The translations under genes were made by a program, and so were the position numbers. Below, in pieces: positions 25,201-33,570 of a DNA stretch of 64,000 bases. Below the pieces are notes generated by a model that did no database searches, was not told the DNA's origin, and worked only from the letters and a program-made list of their open reading frames with translations. Each line of letters starts with the position of its first letter. Position 1 is the stretch's first letter. The stretch is from the NCBI GenBank assembly GCA_002633005.1, contig NMRA01000099.1, positions 727,449-791,448 on the forward strand. Direction: 5' to 3'. Source of the stretch: Phoronis australis (lineage: Eukaryota > Phoronida > Phoronidae).

Positions 25201-28200
25201 GGGGTAACTGGTGAAGTTTTCTTTAAAAAAGGTTTCATTAAAAATGACCGAAGGGTTAATTTTGCTATGAATGTACCTTTCTTAAAAATGAATTTTTGAC
25301 TTAAAAAGGTGTTAACATAATAATAATGGTACATAAATATAAAAGATATTTTATATATTTAAGGTGCTGCATTCCCGCTCATCAACTTCATTGTAGCATT
25401 TACATCACAGAATTCCTGTCCAACTCAAAAGTATAATTCTCCAGTTATGCATTTTCCTATTTTCTTAAGACACAATGTAAATTTACCCACAGCCCCATAA
25501 CAAAGAGCTCAAGTACAAACACTTGCCAGGGTGGGCTATTGAGAAGACTCAGCAAGGCTATATTAAGCATGATGTTACCTGGATGTGAACATCAGCGAAC
25601 AACTGGGTCTAAATTACCGGTTAATATACAAATCCAGAACTTTCCAGATAATCACTTAAAGCTGTATGTCGTCTTGTTTAGCTGGCGAAAAATGAAAAAC
25701 TGAAATGGGCCCCTTAATCTCATAAAATAGTGCATGATAGGATTTTATTTCTATAACCAACATGAACATCACAACCACCAGTCACTCTAAACAAAGCACT
25801 TCAGAGTTTATTGGGATTGGCGAACCCTCAACTTGGCAAATTTGAAAATGGCGCATGTACCCATTGACTGTGCTTTAAGTTGGAGCAGAACAAATAGAAT
25901 TCTATCATGGTAAGGGATATTACGAGACCAATTTTATGAGAGTAAAAAGCCTAACTCAATTTTTGTACACAGTAGATGGCTTCAACAGGTAGTGAAAATA
26001 TGTTAGAGTTTCCAGTTGTCAGTGTGGTGATTGACTGTAACTGGAGGAAATCTTCTCATGGTGATTTGACTGGGATGCTAAAGACAAAAACGGAAGATAT
26101 ATTCTTGCCTCTTTCCTCGAGGCCAAAGCAACATCTCATTACCTTTTTCAGTTTAGGTGCAGGTTGTTCGTCCTTGCAGGAATGTTTTCTCTTAGTACCA
26201 TGCCGAGCTGTAGTCTTCACCTTAGGTTGAAATGCCGCAGATGGACATTCTTAAAAATGTAGGTTTTTAAAACACTCAGCCTTTTAAAGCAAAAAATCGT
26301 TTGGAACAAAAGCAATAATAGTTGAAATTACCATTTTTCTACTTACCAAAAGCATCATACATTACTGCCAATGCTTAAAATTTATTTGACAACATGTGAA
26401 CCATACAAACTATGCTAAAGATGTTATAAAATTCTCTTAAAACTTAAGTTTTGCTGAGAGCTTTGACGAAATGAGATTTCTTTTGTTCGCCACAGTGTGA
26501 CCTGAACCAAAGAAGTTTAACTAATGAACTAACAAGAATCTTCAAATTCACAATTCACAGTAAATTGAAATAAATTAATTTTGTGTTAGTCAAGCAAACA
26601 TGCAGCAATAGATTTGCGTCGGGCAACATTTCATAATCTTTGTCACTTTTCACTACTATTCCTTCAGTTTGTCATTTTCGTCGAGTGTCCTTTGGTGTAC
26701 ATTTGAATTAAGGGATCACTAATCAACATGAACACTTTCAAAAGCGCATGCAATGTACGATGAGAGGGACTAAAAGCTGGTGTACGTCTTTAAAGCTTTC
26801 TGAAAACAGCAATTGAGACCACCTGTTACAGAAAAATTAACATTTTTGGAGACGTTCTTAGGAGAATGTTTTGCATGCTAATGGAATTTCGTCAATTTTA
26901 GGCAAACCATCAAACTTTGACAAGGCACACATGCTTGTTAGTTTATGTATTAATCGATAGTGCTAATTCATTGTGTTAGCTGTTCTTTGGCTGGGTCTAG
27001 CATTAAGACATGTTGGATGACAAGCATCAGTAAAGCAGCATTCCATAATTCATCGAATCTCTTTTCTGCTGTGAAATTAGCTTCAACACTACTATGAAAA
27101 CAACAATATCTGGCAGACGACTTACCGTCAGCAGGAACGGCTGGGTGCATCGGTGGAGGCTCAACAGAAGTAGGCGGTAGAGCTAAAATGACATGGTAGA
27201 TACTCCTGATATTTTATTTCCAGAAGTTCTAAGAACCCCAGCAGTTGGGACTCTGATATGAAGCAATCTCAACAAAAGCAGGTGCTATCACGAACTCAGA
27301 CGAAACTTCGGTTCATCAAAGTGTACCACTGAACCCCTGGCAGCATGAGCATAAATCTTGTGCTTTGAGCACATTTACACATGGCTGATGCAAGGGCTTA
27401 CTCAAATTCTCTTTCCTTTTTCGAGTTTACTGCTGCAACTTGTCAGTTACGCTGTAATCCAGAACACGAATTCTCCTTTCAGAAGCACACATTTGACATT
27501 GACCACAGGTCAGTGATTTTACACAAAGGTATTTGCCATACCGTCATTTTTCAATTTTTCAAAGAATGATTACATGCCTAGCTAAGAACAAAGTTATCAC
27601 AATTTTGTATAGTTTTGCAACTGCTGTATTGAACAACACACCCTAACCATGAAGTGGAATTTCCTTGATGATAATTATGGATCAGAGATTTGGCAAAAAA
27701 TCTCAACATTCTGTCACCGTTTGAAAGTGAAATATATGTGAAATATACACAGCAACGCAAGTGAGTCTTGGATAATTTATATAACTCCACCAAAACTCAC
27801 GAGGGATCTACATAAGGAAAATACCTTGAGAACAACAGATAATCTAATCTACCTGTCTAACATACCGAGAATTAAACCTATAAAAAATCAACAAAACAAA
27901 AGCAAATATTTCACTTTCAACACACTTCACACATCTCCAATGCAGCGCAGTAGCCCAATAAGGTGTTGATCTCCCATAGAACAAAGCAACGTGTTGATCA
28001 TGTTTTCATGCCAAATTGTTACCTAAAGCACCTTAAATAACTCAATTATTACATGGTAGTTACCAGTGGATTCACGCTGATACTTTGAGACAATTACGTG
28101 TCTGAATAATTGCTGTATGTACATATGGTTAACACCAAAGGAAGGACAGGACACAGCAAATATCATGCGCGCACCCAGCCTAAAACATAGGGGGGGCCTC

Positions 28201-31200
28201 GAATTCTTCGTTATGAGGACCCTTTACTGAAAAAAATCAACGAGGACTAAAAAAAATAATGAAAACGGGGGCACTAGGTTCGGGCCCGCCAATCGTGCAT
28301 CCGCGCTGAATTCCTGTGGTCTTTGTGGAGTTTTGTCTTGTTTACTCGGACTTTTTGTTTCACCGAGGCGGACTCTTTTGCCCAAATTGACAAATGGGGG
28401 GGGGGGGCTCATTTGACCCCCCCGAGCCCCCATGGGTGCGCCCATGAACATGAAACACATATAGCAGACAACTTACTTTCAAGCGGAACAACTGGGGTCT
28501 GCAACAATACTGAATCTTCAGTGGCAGTGGATGGAGCTGAAAAATGAAACAGTACTTAGTGTAGATTCACATTTCATTCTAAAGCTCAACAATACATTGA
28601 CAAACTGAACTTTGGCCAACTCACATTAGTCAGACTTGGGCAGTATAATTCCTGAGAGTCAATTCGCATCGCACTATAACGTCCCAACAGCATATTTTGT
28701 CGAATGGGAAAATATGTGCCCCGCAAATTGCCAGGCAGTGTTTTTCAATTGTCAAGGTTATGCAGTCTGGGATCTGTACATATGAACTGAACCTCAGAAT
28801 TGCAAGCCAGGTCACAAGCAATGATCTGGTAATTCCCATACTGCTGAGAGCTTACTCTAATCTGTCTTAAAATTTCACAATTTCAAATCTTATAAGAGTC
28901 TTTCTCATCAGTTTTCAAAATATATATTAGATTGTGGAAGCATGGAGATCGAACAAGGACTTTTTGGTTGCATGTCAATGAATGTCTAAACCAAAATATC
29001 AACAAGAAAATGAAAAGCCAGCATATTGCCACCATTTTCACTCATGAAAGTTAACAACGCAATGCTCTATATTACTAATTGCACTCATTGTAACTGTAAT
29101 TTATTCTTACCTTGCTTTAAATTTACATCATTTGACTGGTGAGCGGGGATATTGGTGCTTGATGTAAGGGGCATGTTGGTGTCACTGGGGCAGCTATTGG
29201 AAGACACAGCCTGATAAGTACTAGCAGCTGGAGGAGGATCCTACAAAACGCATTTGGACATCCATCAGCTAACATGCCTTATAGCACAGAATTGTGTAGA
29301 ATGATCTCCACAATTAGCATTCTAATATCAGTAACTTTTGGTGTTGTAATGCAGGCACAAATAGCAGTCAAGTTACTTGGGGTACAATATATTATTCTTT
29401 TCATGTCCCGCAAGACCAGAAGCGTTTAGCGGCCTAACCTTTTGAACACTAAGTCAATGTGTTCTTCCTCCTTGCCTCTGCCATTTCAATGTCAGACACA
29501 TTCGACTGCTAAAAAATTCCATCCACAAAAAAATCAACAGACTAATCAACATAGCAACACACACCTTGACGATGTAATCACCGATATACTCAGGCAGTAA
29601 AAACAGCACCTCATGTGAGGCCAGACCCTCGATACTTGACTTGTGATGCACGTCCACAAAGATGTGAGTGTACCTTCGCCTCACTTCATCAGGATCGGCC
29701 ACAAGCACCGCTAAACTCGACACAGTAGCTCCGCCAAATTCCATCAATCTGAAGAAAGAAACGGCAGCAGTAGAAACAAGCACTTGCACAGAAAAAAGCC
29801 AACAGCCATATTCCGGAATGCCACAATGCCACTCGGACTTATCATAATTACCCACAATTCTGTGAATCAGTAGAGCACCCAACAGACAGTTGCCGTGATT
29901 GTGGTTGTATTTTACATCAAAATAAGTTCATCATATGTCTCTTTAATGCCACTACAGTTTTGAGGACCATCAGGAAAATAAGCTCTTATTGTTGTTAGGT
30001 GATTGTATCTCCTACTTTTATGCTCAATAAATATTGTTTAGTACACACTTAATTACTGGTTGCACAGTGACTTCCAGTGTTGACAAGATCGGTGGGGTGA
30101 TATACCGATCTTTTTATCCACTCAGAGGTGTGTTAATAGCCTAAACTTTATAAAGTAGATCAACCATCAACTGTGTTGTTCTTCCTCTGCAGAAGGGTTT
30201 GTCTTTTCATGGTTAAGAAGGAAATTTACTATTAAAGTACAGCAAAACTCGCATCAGTCACTGCGCACAAGTCGAATCTTTGCTCAAATCAGGCACCACA
30301 GTATGATCGTTTTGTGCACTAGGCCCGTCTCATAGGTCTGATTTTTCCTTACTCAGTTCATTTACATAAGATGTATGCGTGTTTCACTACATTTACAGTC
30401 TCGAAAAAATATTTAACTTACATGGTTGATACTTAGCGTAACCTAAAGTCACCAAATGAGACCTGACAAAATTCCTATGTCGCCAAATGGGGACTGGGGT
30501 CAGCAAAACAAGGAAACCTCATAATGGGGTTTGTGACTGTCCTAACCCCTATAAACGCACCCGAGATCACCGGGACATTTCTTGCAATCGAACAAAAATT
30601 AGGAGTGACAACCAATTCCCCCATTCGGCCCAACATCCTGTGCAGACTCACCTCCCCGGGTAAACTGGATAATCAGTACACTACATCTGTGTGTAATTTG
30701 TAAATGGGTCCTTCCAATTTTTGCCAAACAGCTCCAACTTCTGCTGGTTTACTTCCTGCAGTATTTTGCGTGTGTTTGGATGGGTGTGTGGCGACTTCGT
30801 GATGACTTGGGATCATTACCAGGTCACCCAACAAAATCTGAGGTCATCAAATTGAGCCCTAAATAAGTACCAACAGGAACATCTAAATGGCCTCCTTCGA
30901 AAGCACATCATTCTAAGACCTCGACAAATAACCCTTTACCTTTTGTACACAGTGTGGCGCTTTTTATTTTCCACCAGAAGAGCAACTTTCCAGTCAGCAA
31001 ACAACCCAACACCTGTACGCTTCCTGGCCAAGCGACACCTTTTGGGTGTTCTCATCAGCTCCGGCGAACATTGGCTTCCCTCAGGCAGTATCCTAGTGTC
31101 TGTCCATTCAAATAACTCCTCAGGCAACCATCTGTTGTTGGCGAAACTTTTGAGTATATAATCTTCCATCACTATCCACTTGCCTGCACAAATCAACAAG

Positions 31201-33570
31201 AAAGGGAATGATCAGAGACTTGTTTGTGATAATTGCTTCCTGTATTCAAGTAGGCCAGAAGCTAAAATTCACTTGATGGTGGTACTGAAACAAAGATTCA
31301 TCTTTACAAATGCATAAGAACCCTTACAGCACTAATGTCTTCATACAGGAGAATGTCAACTTCTACACATTAACAAAAACAGTTCAAACACGAAGTCGTC
31401 TGCTGTTTAATTTTTTTTAGCAAATTCATGTTCAGAGCAAACAATGACATTTTTTAAGAATAGTGGTTAGCAGTATACAATTGCGTGATGTTTTAAGACA
31501 TGAATTTTAATAGGATTTTTCAGTTTTCAGAAGAATCGAAAACATTATACTTTCATGGGCTAGAAATGTACAGTTTAACATTTTTTCGATCAAGGACATC
31601 ATGAACTTTGACTTCCTGGAACACCACAGCGCCCTCTCTGATTCTGGGGTCATTACCCCGATGCTGTGGGTCCATACTAATCATTATTTCTCATGAAGCT
31701 TTAGTTTGCCATTTGTTGCTATGATGCCAATAAAGTTAAACTGCTGAATTCTGAGAAAAAACATAGACATCAAAATTTTTTGAAAAGTTGACTGACTCGT
31801 CTCGTAAGTGAGTTAAACAGTCCTATATTTTGAAAATTAGGTCAATATTATACAATGCGCTTTTCTACCTCCGCATCAAGGAAAGTTGAATCCGGGATGT
31901 GGGAATTACCTTAAAATAGAGAGACCTACAGAACCTACCTAGAACACACCCAGAGAGAAACTTCTCGCTTTTGCTTGGCTTTTTGCACACAATATGTGAG
32001 CAAGATGCACTGAACTTCTGGAATGTAACAAAGATTGAATCATCATTATTGGAAAAACTCTAGATAATTTTAACTGGTCTTAAGCTTCAAAACAAGGTTC
32101 AAATGCAACGGGGCCCAGAAAACATTTTCATGATGGTCAGTAGAAATGCATTAATTTTGTTGACTGGAGGAATTCTGACAACAGAAAGATGTCATTTTAC
32201 GTCACTTTTTAAAACTAAGGCTTGAAAACGAATAATCATTTTGAACAGGAATCACTTTTCAAACAGGAATCATTGACTCCAAAACAAGTCATTTGCTGAG
32301 AATAGAATTTAGTCACCTCAAGAGTCCCAACATTAGAAAGTCGATAAATTTATTTTTTATCATGCGATTTCTTCAGGTGTTGATTAATGACTTTTATTAT
32401 CTATTTAACAGACCTGCTTAAATTGTCCAGCAAATTTGCTAATATCAGAGGATTTTACTTGCACAGCGAAAACTGCAATGGCTGAGAAGGGATTTTCAAG
32501 GGATTACCATTTAGATTTTAAAAATTTGGGACAGAAATTAGCAAATAAAGGAAGCCATACTTAAAAAGTGAAATTGTTTGAGAACCGATTTCGCCCACAA
32601 ATCTTTGCTCTAGGCAACTAAACAGAGCTTTCTCAGATTGGCTGATCCTGATTTTGAAAAACTATAATGAGAACCCTGGAAATTCACAATTGGAACTCAC
32701 GATGCCAGATCTATGTCTATTTGCAGCTTCAACCACAATCCTAAGTCTCAGCATGCATCGCATGAGCAGTCAAGCAAACTAATATAACTGAAAGCTCTAC
32801 CACAAATTTTGTTTGGTGATCTGGTAAAAATCTTTAAGTTGCCACTAAAGCATTCCAGCAAACATTCAAAATACTACAGGAAGTATAAACAGATAGGAGT
32901 CATATGGTTTGACACACAATGGATAGGTTTGTTTATGAGTCATGCAATTTTTCTGTTTTAGATTAAATTTTTTAAAAAAATTAGAAGTCTCTCTAGGCAA
33001 TTTTAGGAGAACAGGCAGAAATTTGCAAAGATGCAATAAACTTGTGTACATGTATTTTACATCTTTTCAAAAACATTTTTCCACTTTCTAACACTCCTAA
33101 GATGGAGCTAATAATGTTGTATTTGTTTAGAAAGATGGTCTTTTTCAGAAAAAGTAAGAGGAAATGAAGAAAATCGCTCACGTCATTTGACCCATTTTTC
33201 TCAAATTCACAGTTTGTTTATTTTTAAAAATGTGTGATTATTTAACTGAAACTATTGCAGTTGTTCATCATGACATAACCTAACCATGTAAATATTAGTT
33301 TTGCATCATAAAAAACCTGAGAGTTATCAAGTTTTCACTTCTGCCTGACAATCTCGTGCAGTAAACCTTAAAAATGCAAGTCGCCGACCCATTACCACGA
33401 GTCTCTTTCAAGAATTACATACATCACTGTCCAGGAAGTCTCCACTGAGTTTTTTAATCTTGCCAGCAAGATTTTCCTTTTCACTAACTGTGAATCCAGT
33501 CAACATGATGACTGGCTTGGACTTGAATGGACGAAGTCTGGACTTAGTCCCAGCGGACATCTTGTCAATC
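9819..33570 (-). CDS. SLF1: SLF1, SMC5-SMC6 complex localization factor 1 (whole gene, 23 coding exons)
   Basis: In vertebrates SLF1 (BRCTD1/ANKRD32) binds phosphorylated RAD18 through tandem BRCT domains and, with SLF2, brings the SMC5/6 complex to stalled or cross-linked replication sites in the nucleus. Joining 23 exons, each with GT-AG borders and agreeing phases, gives 3,183 coding bases, i.e. 1,060 residues; human SLF1 has about 1,058. Order: BRCT1 about 15-90, BRCT2 about 130-215, Pro/Thr/Lys-rich linker 216-355, helical middle 356-690, ankyrin repeats about 757-865, C-terminal domain to 1060. Diagnostic matches to the family include the CAAGKW-like C-V-L-G-K-W, LHPP in the middle, and DNAGWSPLHEACN in ankyrin 2. 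The 5' end shows TTTTTAG directly before GATTGACAAGATG, so a non-coding first exon probably lies upstream. Exon 17 is the least certain part. Confidence 0.93.
10649..10792 (-). CDS. SLF1: SLF1 exon 22 (end of ankyrin region)
   Basis: 144 bases, residues about 866-913, acceptor TCGTTTAG|GT, donor TTAG|GTACAG. KTKEGYLPLECADTDEMREA matches the NAKGELPLDYVVSPQIKEEL cap of human SLF1. The frame stays open past the donor, but only this donor keeps phase with exon 23. Confidence 0.82.
10890..11015. repeat. 66-bp tandem duplication in an SLF1 intron
   Basis: Two nearly identical copies (10890-10955 and from 10956), each starting TTAAAGATGTATTTGCATGC. Near identity implies a recent duplication. Confidence 0.88.
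11432..11551 (-). CDS. SLF1: SLF1 exon 21 (ankyrin repeat 3)
   Basis: 120 bases, residues about 826-865, acceptor CCGGCAG|AT, donor GGAG|GTAGGT. DGITPLHDAVINGHVEVAKL is a consensus ankyrin repeat matching DGVTPLHDALSNGHVEIGKL of human SLF1. Confidence 0.94.
12420..13030 (+). repeat. Degenerate 150-bp satellite monomers in an SLF1 intron
   Basis: GATCATGATGAAATTTGG-like anchors recur at 12447, 12593, 12745 and 12893, giving spacings of 146, 152 and 148 bases. Each monomer also has a GATTATCTYAAAA block and an ATTTTAGTTTTYGAC block. Monomer length and block order match the array at 57835-58930. Confidence 0.72.
13601..13670. repeat. 35-bp tandem duplication
   Basis: AAGTGGACACAGGCAAAAGA starts at 13601 and again at 13636, with one or two differences per copy. 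Confidence 0.88.
14295..14429 (-). CDS. SLF1: SLF1 exon 20 (ankyrin repeat 2)
   Basis: 135 bases, residues about 781-825, acceptor ATTTTAG|GT, donor GTTG|GTGAGT. It encodes INVNAVDNAGWSPLHEACNH and CVQVLLNYKP, nearly identical in its core to DNAGWTPLHEACNYG of human SLF1. Confidence 0.94.
15812..15883 (-). CDS. SLF1: SLF1 exon 19 (ankyrin repeat 1)
   Basis: 72 bases, residues about 757-780, acceptor TTATTTCAG|GT, donor CAAG|GTAATG. GENLLHQACIKNRPHQLKEL is an ankyrin helix pair matching GETALHRACINNQVEKLILL of human SLF1. Confidence 0.92.
16663..16848 (-). CDS. SLF1: SLF1 exon 18
   Basis: 186 bases, residues about 695-756, acceptor GTACTTAG|TT, donor AAAAG|GTGTGG. It encodes VDLLNAFSDSRVLPSVF followed by a Ser/Pro/Arg-rich linker and ends VMKVNTKG at the ankyrin boundary, like the FHKTNLKGETALH junction in human SLF1. 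Confidence 0.82.
17175..17253. repeat. 36-bp tandem duplication carrying the SLF1 microexon
   Basis: AGCACCAGTACAGTTCTGT begins at 17182 and at 17218. The two copies differ at the SLF1 donor: minus-strand CTAG|GT in copy 1 against CTGGGG in copy 2. Confidence 0.85.
17216..17238 (-). CDS. SLF1: SLF1 exon 17, candidate 23-nt microexon
   Basis: Exon 16 ends two bases into a codon and exon 18 must start with two bases, so an exon of length 3n+2 must lie between. Here a 23-base segment is bounded by GCTATCAG|C and CTAG|GTACAG and encodes NRTVLVL after the shared Ser codon. Human SLF1 has QRTLLML at this point. The segment lies in copy 1 of a 36-bp tandem duplication; copy 2 (17175-17202) lacks the equivalent donor. 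A longer version starting at an upstream AG would break the frame. Confidence 0.52.
17724..17800 (-). CDS. SLF1: SLF1 exon 16
   Basis: 77 bases, residues 662-686 plus two bases, acceptor TTATTTCAG|GTT, donor AGAG|GTAAGT. VENYFYLLPPLDGAGHQKIK aligns with MVYSYLPALG..GKIQ of human SLF1. Confidence 0.82.
18573..18733 (-). CDS. SLF1: SLF1 exon 15
   Basis: 161 bases, residues 608-661, acceptor TTGTTTTCAG|CC, donor AGATT|GTGAGT. NPPWLRLKVCDLLLDSY followed by EPVTLRKI aligns with the SSSWLQMFVAEAVFKKLC..EPLSLQKM region of human SLF1. Confidence 0.86.
18901..19054 (-). CDS. SLF1: SLF1 exon 14
   Basis: 154 bases, residues 557-607 plus one base, acceptor TATTTCTAG|GCT, donor GGCAG|GTGTGT. It encodes the helix AESLQALLKLVAMVAECCQC, a Ser-rich turn, and ALTFSRELMHKVA. 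Confidence 0.8.
19243..19382. mobile_element. Palindromic MITE, about 140 bp
   Basis: Left arm CATTCAGTAACGCTAGGACC faces right arm GGTCCTAGCGTTAGTGGAC. An extra AGCTAGGTCCTAGC copy adds an inner inverted repeat. It sits in an SLF1 intron. Confidence 0.68.
19580..19860 (+). repeat. Dispersed 300-bp repeat, copy 1
   Basis: Shares ordered blocks with 25668-25965: AGCTGGC..AAATGAAAA, TGGGCC, CATTCCT/CCAACA, TTTATTG..GGTTGG, AATGGCGCATGTA, and TATTACGA.ACCAAT. It is an old interspersed family. Confidence 0.65.
20128..20272 (-). CDS. SLF1: SLF1 exon 13
   Basis: 145 bases, residues 508-556, acceptor GGGTTCCAG|C, donor ACAG|GTGTAG (a weak donor). It encodes YTSHDRPVKQNLISRIILPS and ends VEECPEQ. 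It is supported by phase on both sides. Confidence 0.78.
20503..20550. repeat. CACG/CACA microsatellite
   Basis: Runs of ACAC and ACGC dinucleotide/tetranucleotide units within an SLF1 intron. Confidence 0.8.
20695..20820 (-). CDS. SLF1: SLF1 exon 12
   Basis: 126 bases, residues about 466-507 plus two bases, acceptor TTCTCTTCAG|C, donor CATG|GTTTGT. It encodes TPAKLIKDCPEYLADRLQTN and a hydrophobic helix LALLLEIVVDILECDFVHYA, aligning with the LLKFFFNLIESEVQHLSQ helix of human SLF1. Confidence 0.85.
20996..21193. mobile_element. Hairpin MITE with CTCF-like motifs in both arms
   Basis: Outer arms GTGTCCACCTCT and AGAGGTGGACA face each other. Inside, CCACTAGGTGGA (21041-21052) faces TTCCACCTAGTGG (21131-21143). 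The arms are imperfect but colinear. Confidence 0.55.
21572..21861. repeat. 145-bp tandem duplication (SINE-like unit)
   Basis: Two copies (21572-21716 and 21717-21861) of a unit with CTGGTATGTCTGAGTTGATT and CTCAAGGACACAACCACATG. The pairs differ at only a few sites. The unit recalls tRNA-SINE bodies of marine invertebrates, which I cannot confirm. Confidence 0.85.
22062..22222 (-). CDS. SLF1: SLF1 exon 11 (LHPP motif)
   Basis: 161 bases, residues 413-465 plus two bases, acceptor TCTTTAAG|AGG, donor ATCAG|GTAGTA. VLQLHPPFTPAIQDLYMQTF matches the LHPPWKSPAMSRYYLELF stretch of human SLF1, and GDPWTFIKYLIR matches GAWSLVEVLIR. Confidence 0.9.
22634..24064. mobile_element. 1.43-kb non-autonomous DNA transposon
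   Basis: The left end reads TACCGTAC then GTCCGGGTTACCGCCCA; the right end 24038-24064 is its inverted match, GGTAACC-GGAC-GTACGGTA. TA at both tips suggests a TA target duplication. Subterminal GGTGGGC-RTAAGCCGAG-ATG repeats occur at 22689, 23959 and 24014 in the same orientation. No transposase frame is visible. It lies in an SLF1 intron between exons 11 and 10. Confidence 0.75.
24332..24502 (-). CDS. SLF1: SLF1 exon 10 (start of helical middle region)
   Basis: 171 bases, residues 356-412, acceptor GGTTTGCAG|GAG, donor CTCCTG|GTTAGT. It encodes EEDHGLTALDTLLSSV followed by a PPPHTLHSVMVEVLL segment that matches the EAIEELSTLQAHYIPPVCVLHALLEN region of human SLF1. Confidence 0.85.
24983..25048 (-). 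CDS. SLF1: SLF1 exon 9 (linker)
   Basis: 66 bases, residues 334-355, acceptor CTGTTTCAG|TTT, donor AAAAAG|GTATGT, in phase 0 at both ends. It encodes FSNKWKPNDSSKFKYLVPK. It could be skipped without a frameshift. Confidence 0.72.
25099..25372 (+). mobile_element. Internally deleted copy of the 1.4-kb repeat family
   Basis: Begins AAGGATATCTCAAACCTTATT like 50139, then jumps at about 25172 to the AACTGGTGAAG..GGTGTTAA end of the element. About 1 kb of interior is missing relative to the copies at 50139 and 56418. Confidence 0.75.
25668..25965 (+). repeat. Dispersed 300-bp repeat, copy 2
   Basis: Matches 19580-19860 in the same orientation and 47395-47705 in reverse. It starts near TTGTTTAGCTGGC and ends near GAGACCAATTTTATGAG. 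Confidence 0.68.
26143..26249 (-). CDS. SLF1: SLF1 exon 8 (basic linker)
   Basis: 107 bases, residues about 298-333, acceptor TTTTTAAG|AA, donor AAAAAG|GTAATG. It encodes ECPSAAFQPKVKTTARHG, then TKRKHSCKDEQ and PKLKK. The basic clusters could serve as a nuclear localisation signal (inference). Confidence 0.68.
27126..27182 (-). CDS. SLF1: SLF1 exon 7 (linker, duplicated exon)
   Basis: 57 bases, residues about 279-297, acceptor CATTTTAG|CT, donor GACG|GTAAGT. It encodes TLPPTSVEPPPMHPAVPAD. It is phase 1-1 like exon 6; removing either exon would keep the frame. Confidence 0.7.
28165..28445. mobile_element. MITE with GCGCACCCA ends, next to SLF1 exon 6
   Basis: Left end ATGCGCGCACCCAGC faces right end TGGGTGCGCCCAT. 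The interior has a G12 tract and a CCCCCCCGAGCCCCC block. It ends 31 bases from the donor side of SLF1 exon 6. Confidence 0.68.
28477..28536 (-). CDS. SLF1: SLF1 exon 6 (linker, duplicated exon)
   Basis: 60 bases, residues about 259-278, acceptor ATTTTTCAG|CT, donor GAAA|GTAAGT. It encodes APSTATEDSVLLQTPVVPLE. It is a phase 1-1 exon that resembles exon 7 in length, phase and sequence. A MITE ends 31 bases from its donor. Confidence 0.7.
29111..29240 (-). CDS. SLF1: SLF1 exon 5 (linker)
   Basis: 130 bases, residues 216-258 plus one base, acceptor TTTTGTAG|GAT, donor CAAG|GTAAGA. It encodes DPPPAASTYQAVSSNS and a Ser/Thr/Asn-rich tail, probably disordered. It is supported by splice sites and phase, not by similarity. 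Confidence 0.72.
29565..29748 (-). CDS. SLF1: SLF1 exon 4 (BRCT2)
   Basis: 184 bases, residues 154-215, acceptor CTTCTTTCTTCAG, donor CAAG|GTGTGT. LMEFGGATVSSL is the first strand and helix of BRCT2 after the WKVALLV strand, RRYTHIFVD is the central strand, and LLPEYIGDYIVK resembles the YPIQYLGDFLLEK end of the human domain. Confidence 0.88.
30410..30890. repeat. Dispersed repeat with weak inverted ends, copy 1
   Basis: GACCTGACAAAATTCC, TTCCTGYAGTATT and GTGGCGACTTCGTGAT blocks recur in order at 46725-47080. GGTTGATACTTAGCG at the start and GTACTTATTTAGGGC (minus strand) at the end look like diverged terminal inverted repeats. It lies between SLF1 exons 3 and 4. Confidence 0.5.
30940..31183 (-). 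CDS. SLF1: SLF1 exon 3 (end of BRCT1, start of BRCT2)
   Basis: 244 bases, residues 73-153 plus two bases. The acceptor is TTTGTGCAG|GC and the donor AAAAG|GTAAAG. It begins with KWIVMEDYIL, where the Trp is the hallmark BRCT tryptophan, then NNRWLPEELFEW, and leads into BRCT2 with FADWKVALLV. This order matches human SLF1 closely. Confidence 0.92.
31939..32017 (-). CDS. SLF1: SLF1 exon 2 (BRCT1 core)
   Basis: 79 bases, residues 47-72 plus one base, acceptor ATTCCAG|AAG and donor CTAG|GTAGGT. It encodes KFSASCSHIVCKKPSKSEKF and then LSGCVLG, matching the CTHLIA..KSEKFLAACAAG strand of human SLF1. The phase fits both neighbours exactly. Confidence 0.88.
33423..33570 (-). CDS. SLF1: SLF1 exon 1 of the coding model (start codon, BRCT1)
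   Basis: ATG at 33560-33558; residues 1-46, beginning MSAGTKSRLRPFKSKPV and continuing IMLTGFTVSEKENLAGK, the first strand and helix of BRCT1. This ATG puts the MTGF-like motif about 19 residues from the start, close to human SLF1. The donor is GAT|GTATGT, phase 0. An acceptor TTTTTAG directly upstream (after 33570) suggests this is the second transcript exon, with 10 bases of leader. Confidence 0.88.

Noticed and set aside
29454-29882. 142-residue gene on the minus strand
   Set aside because: Only 29565-29748 is exon (SLF1 BRCT2); the rest is intron read through.
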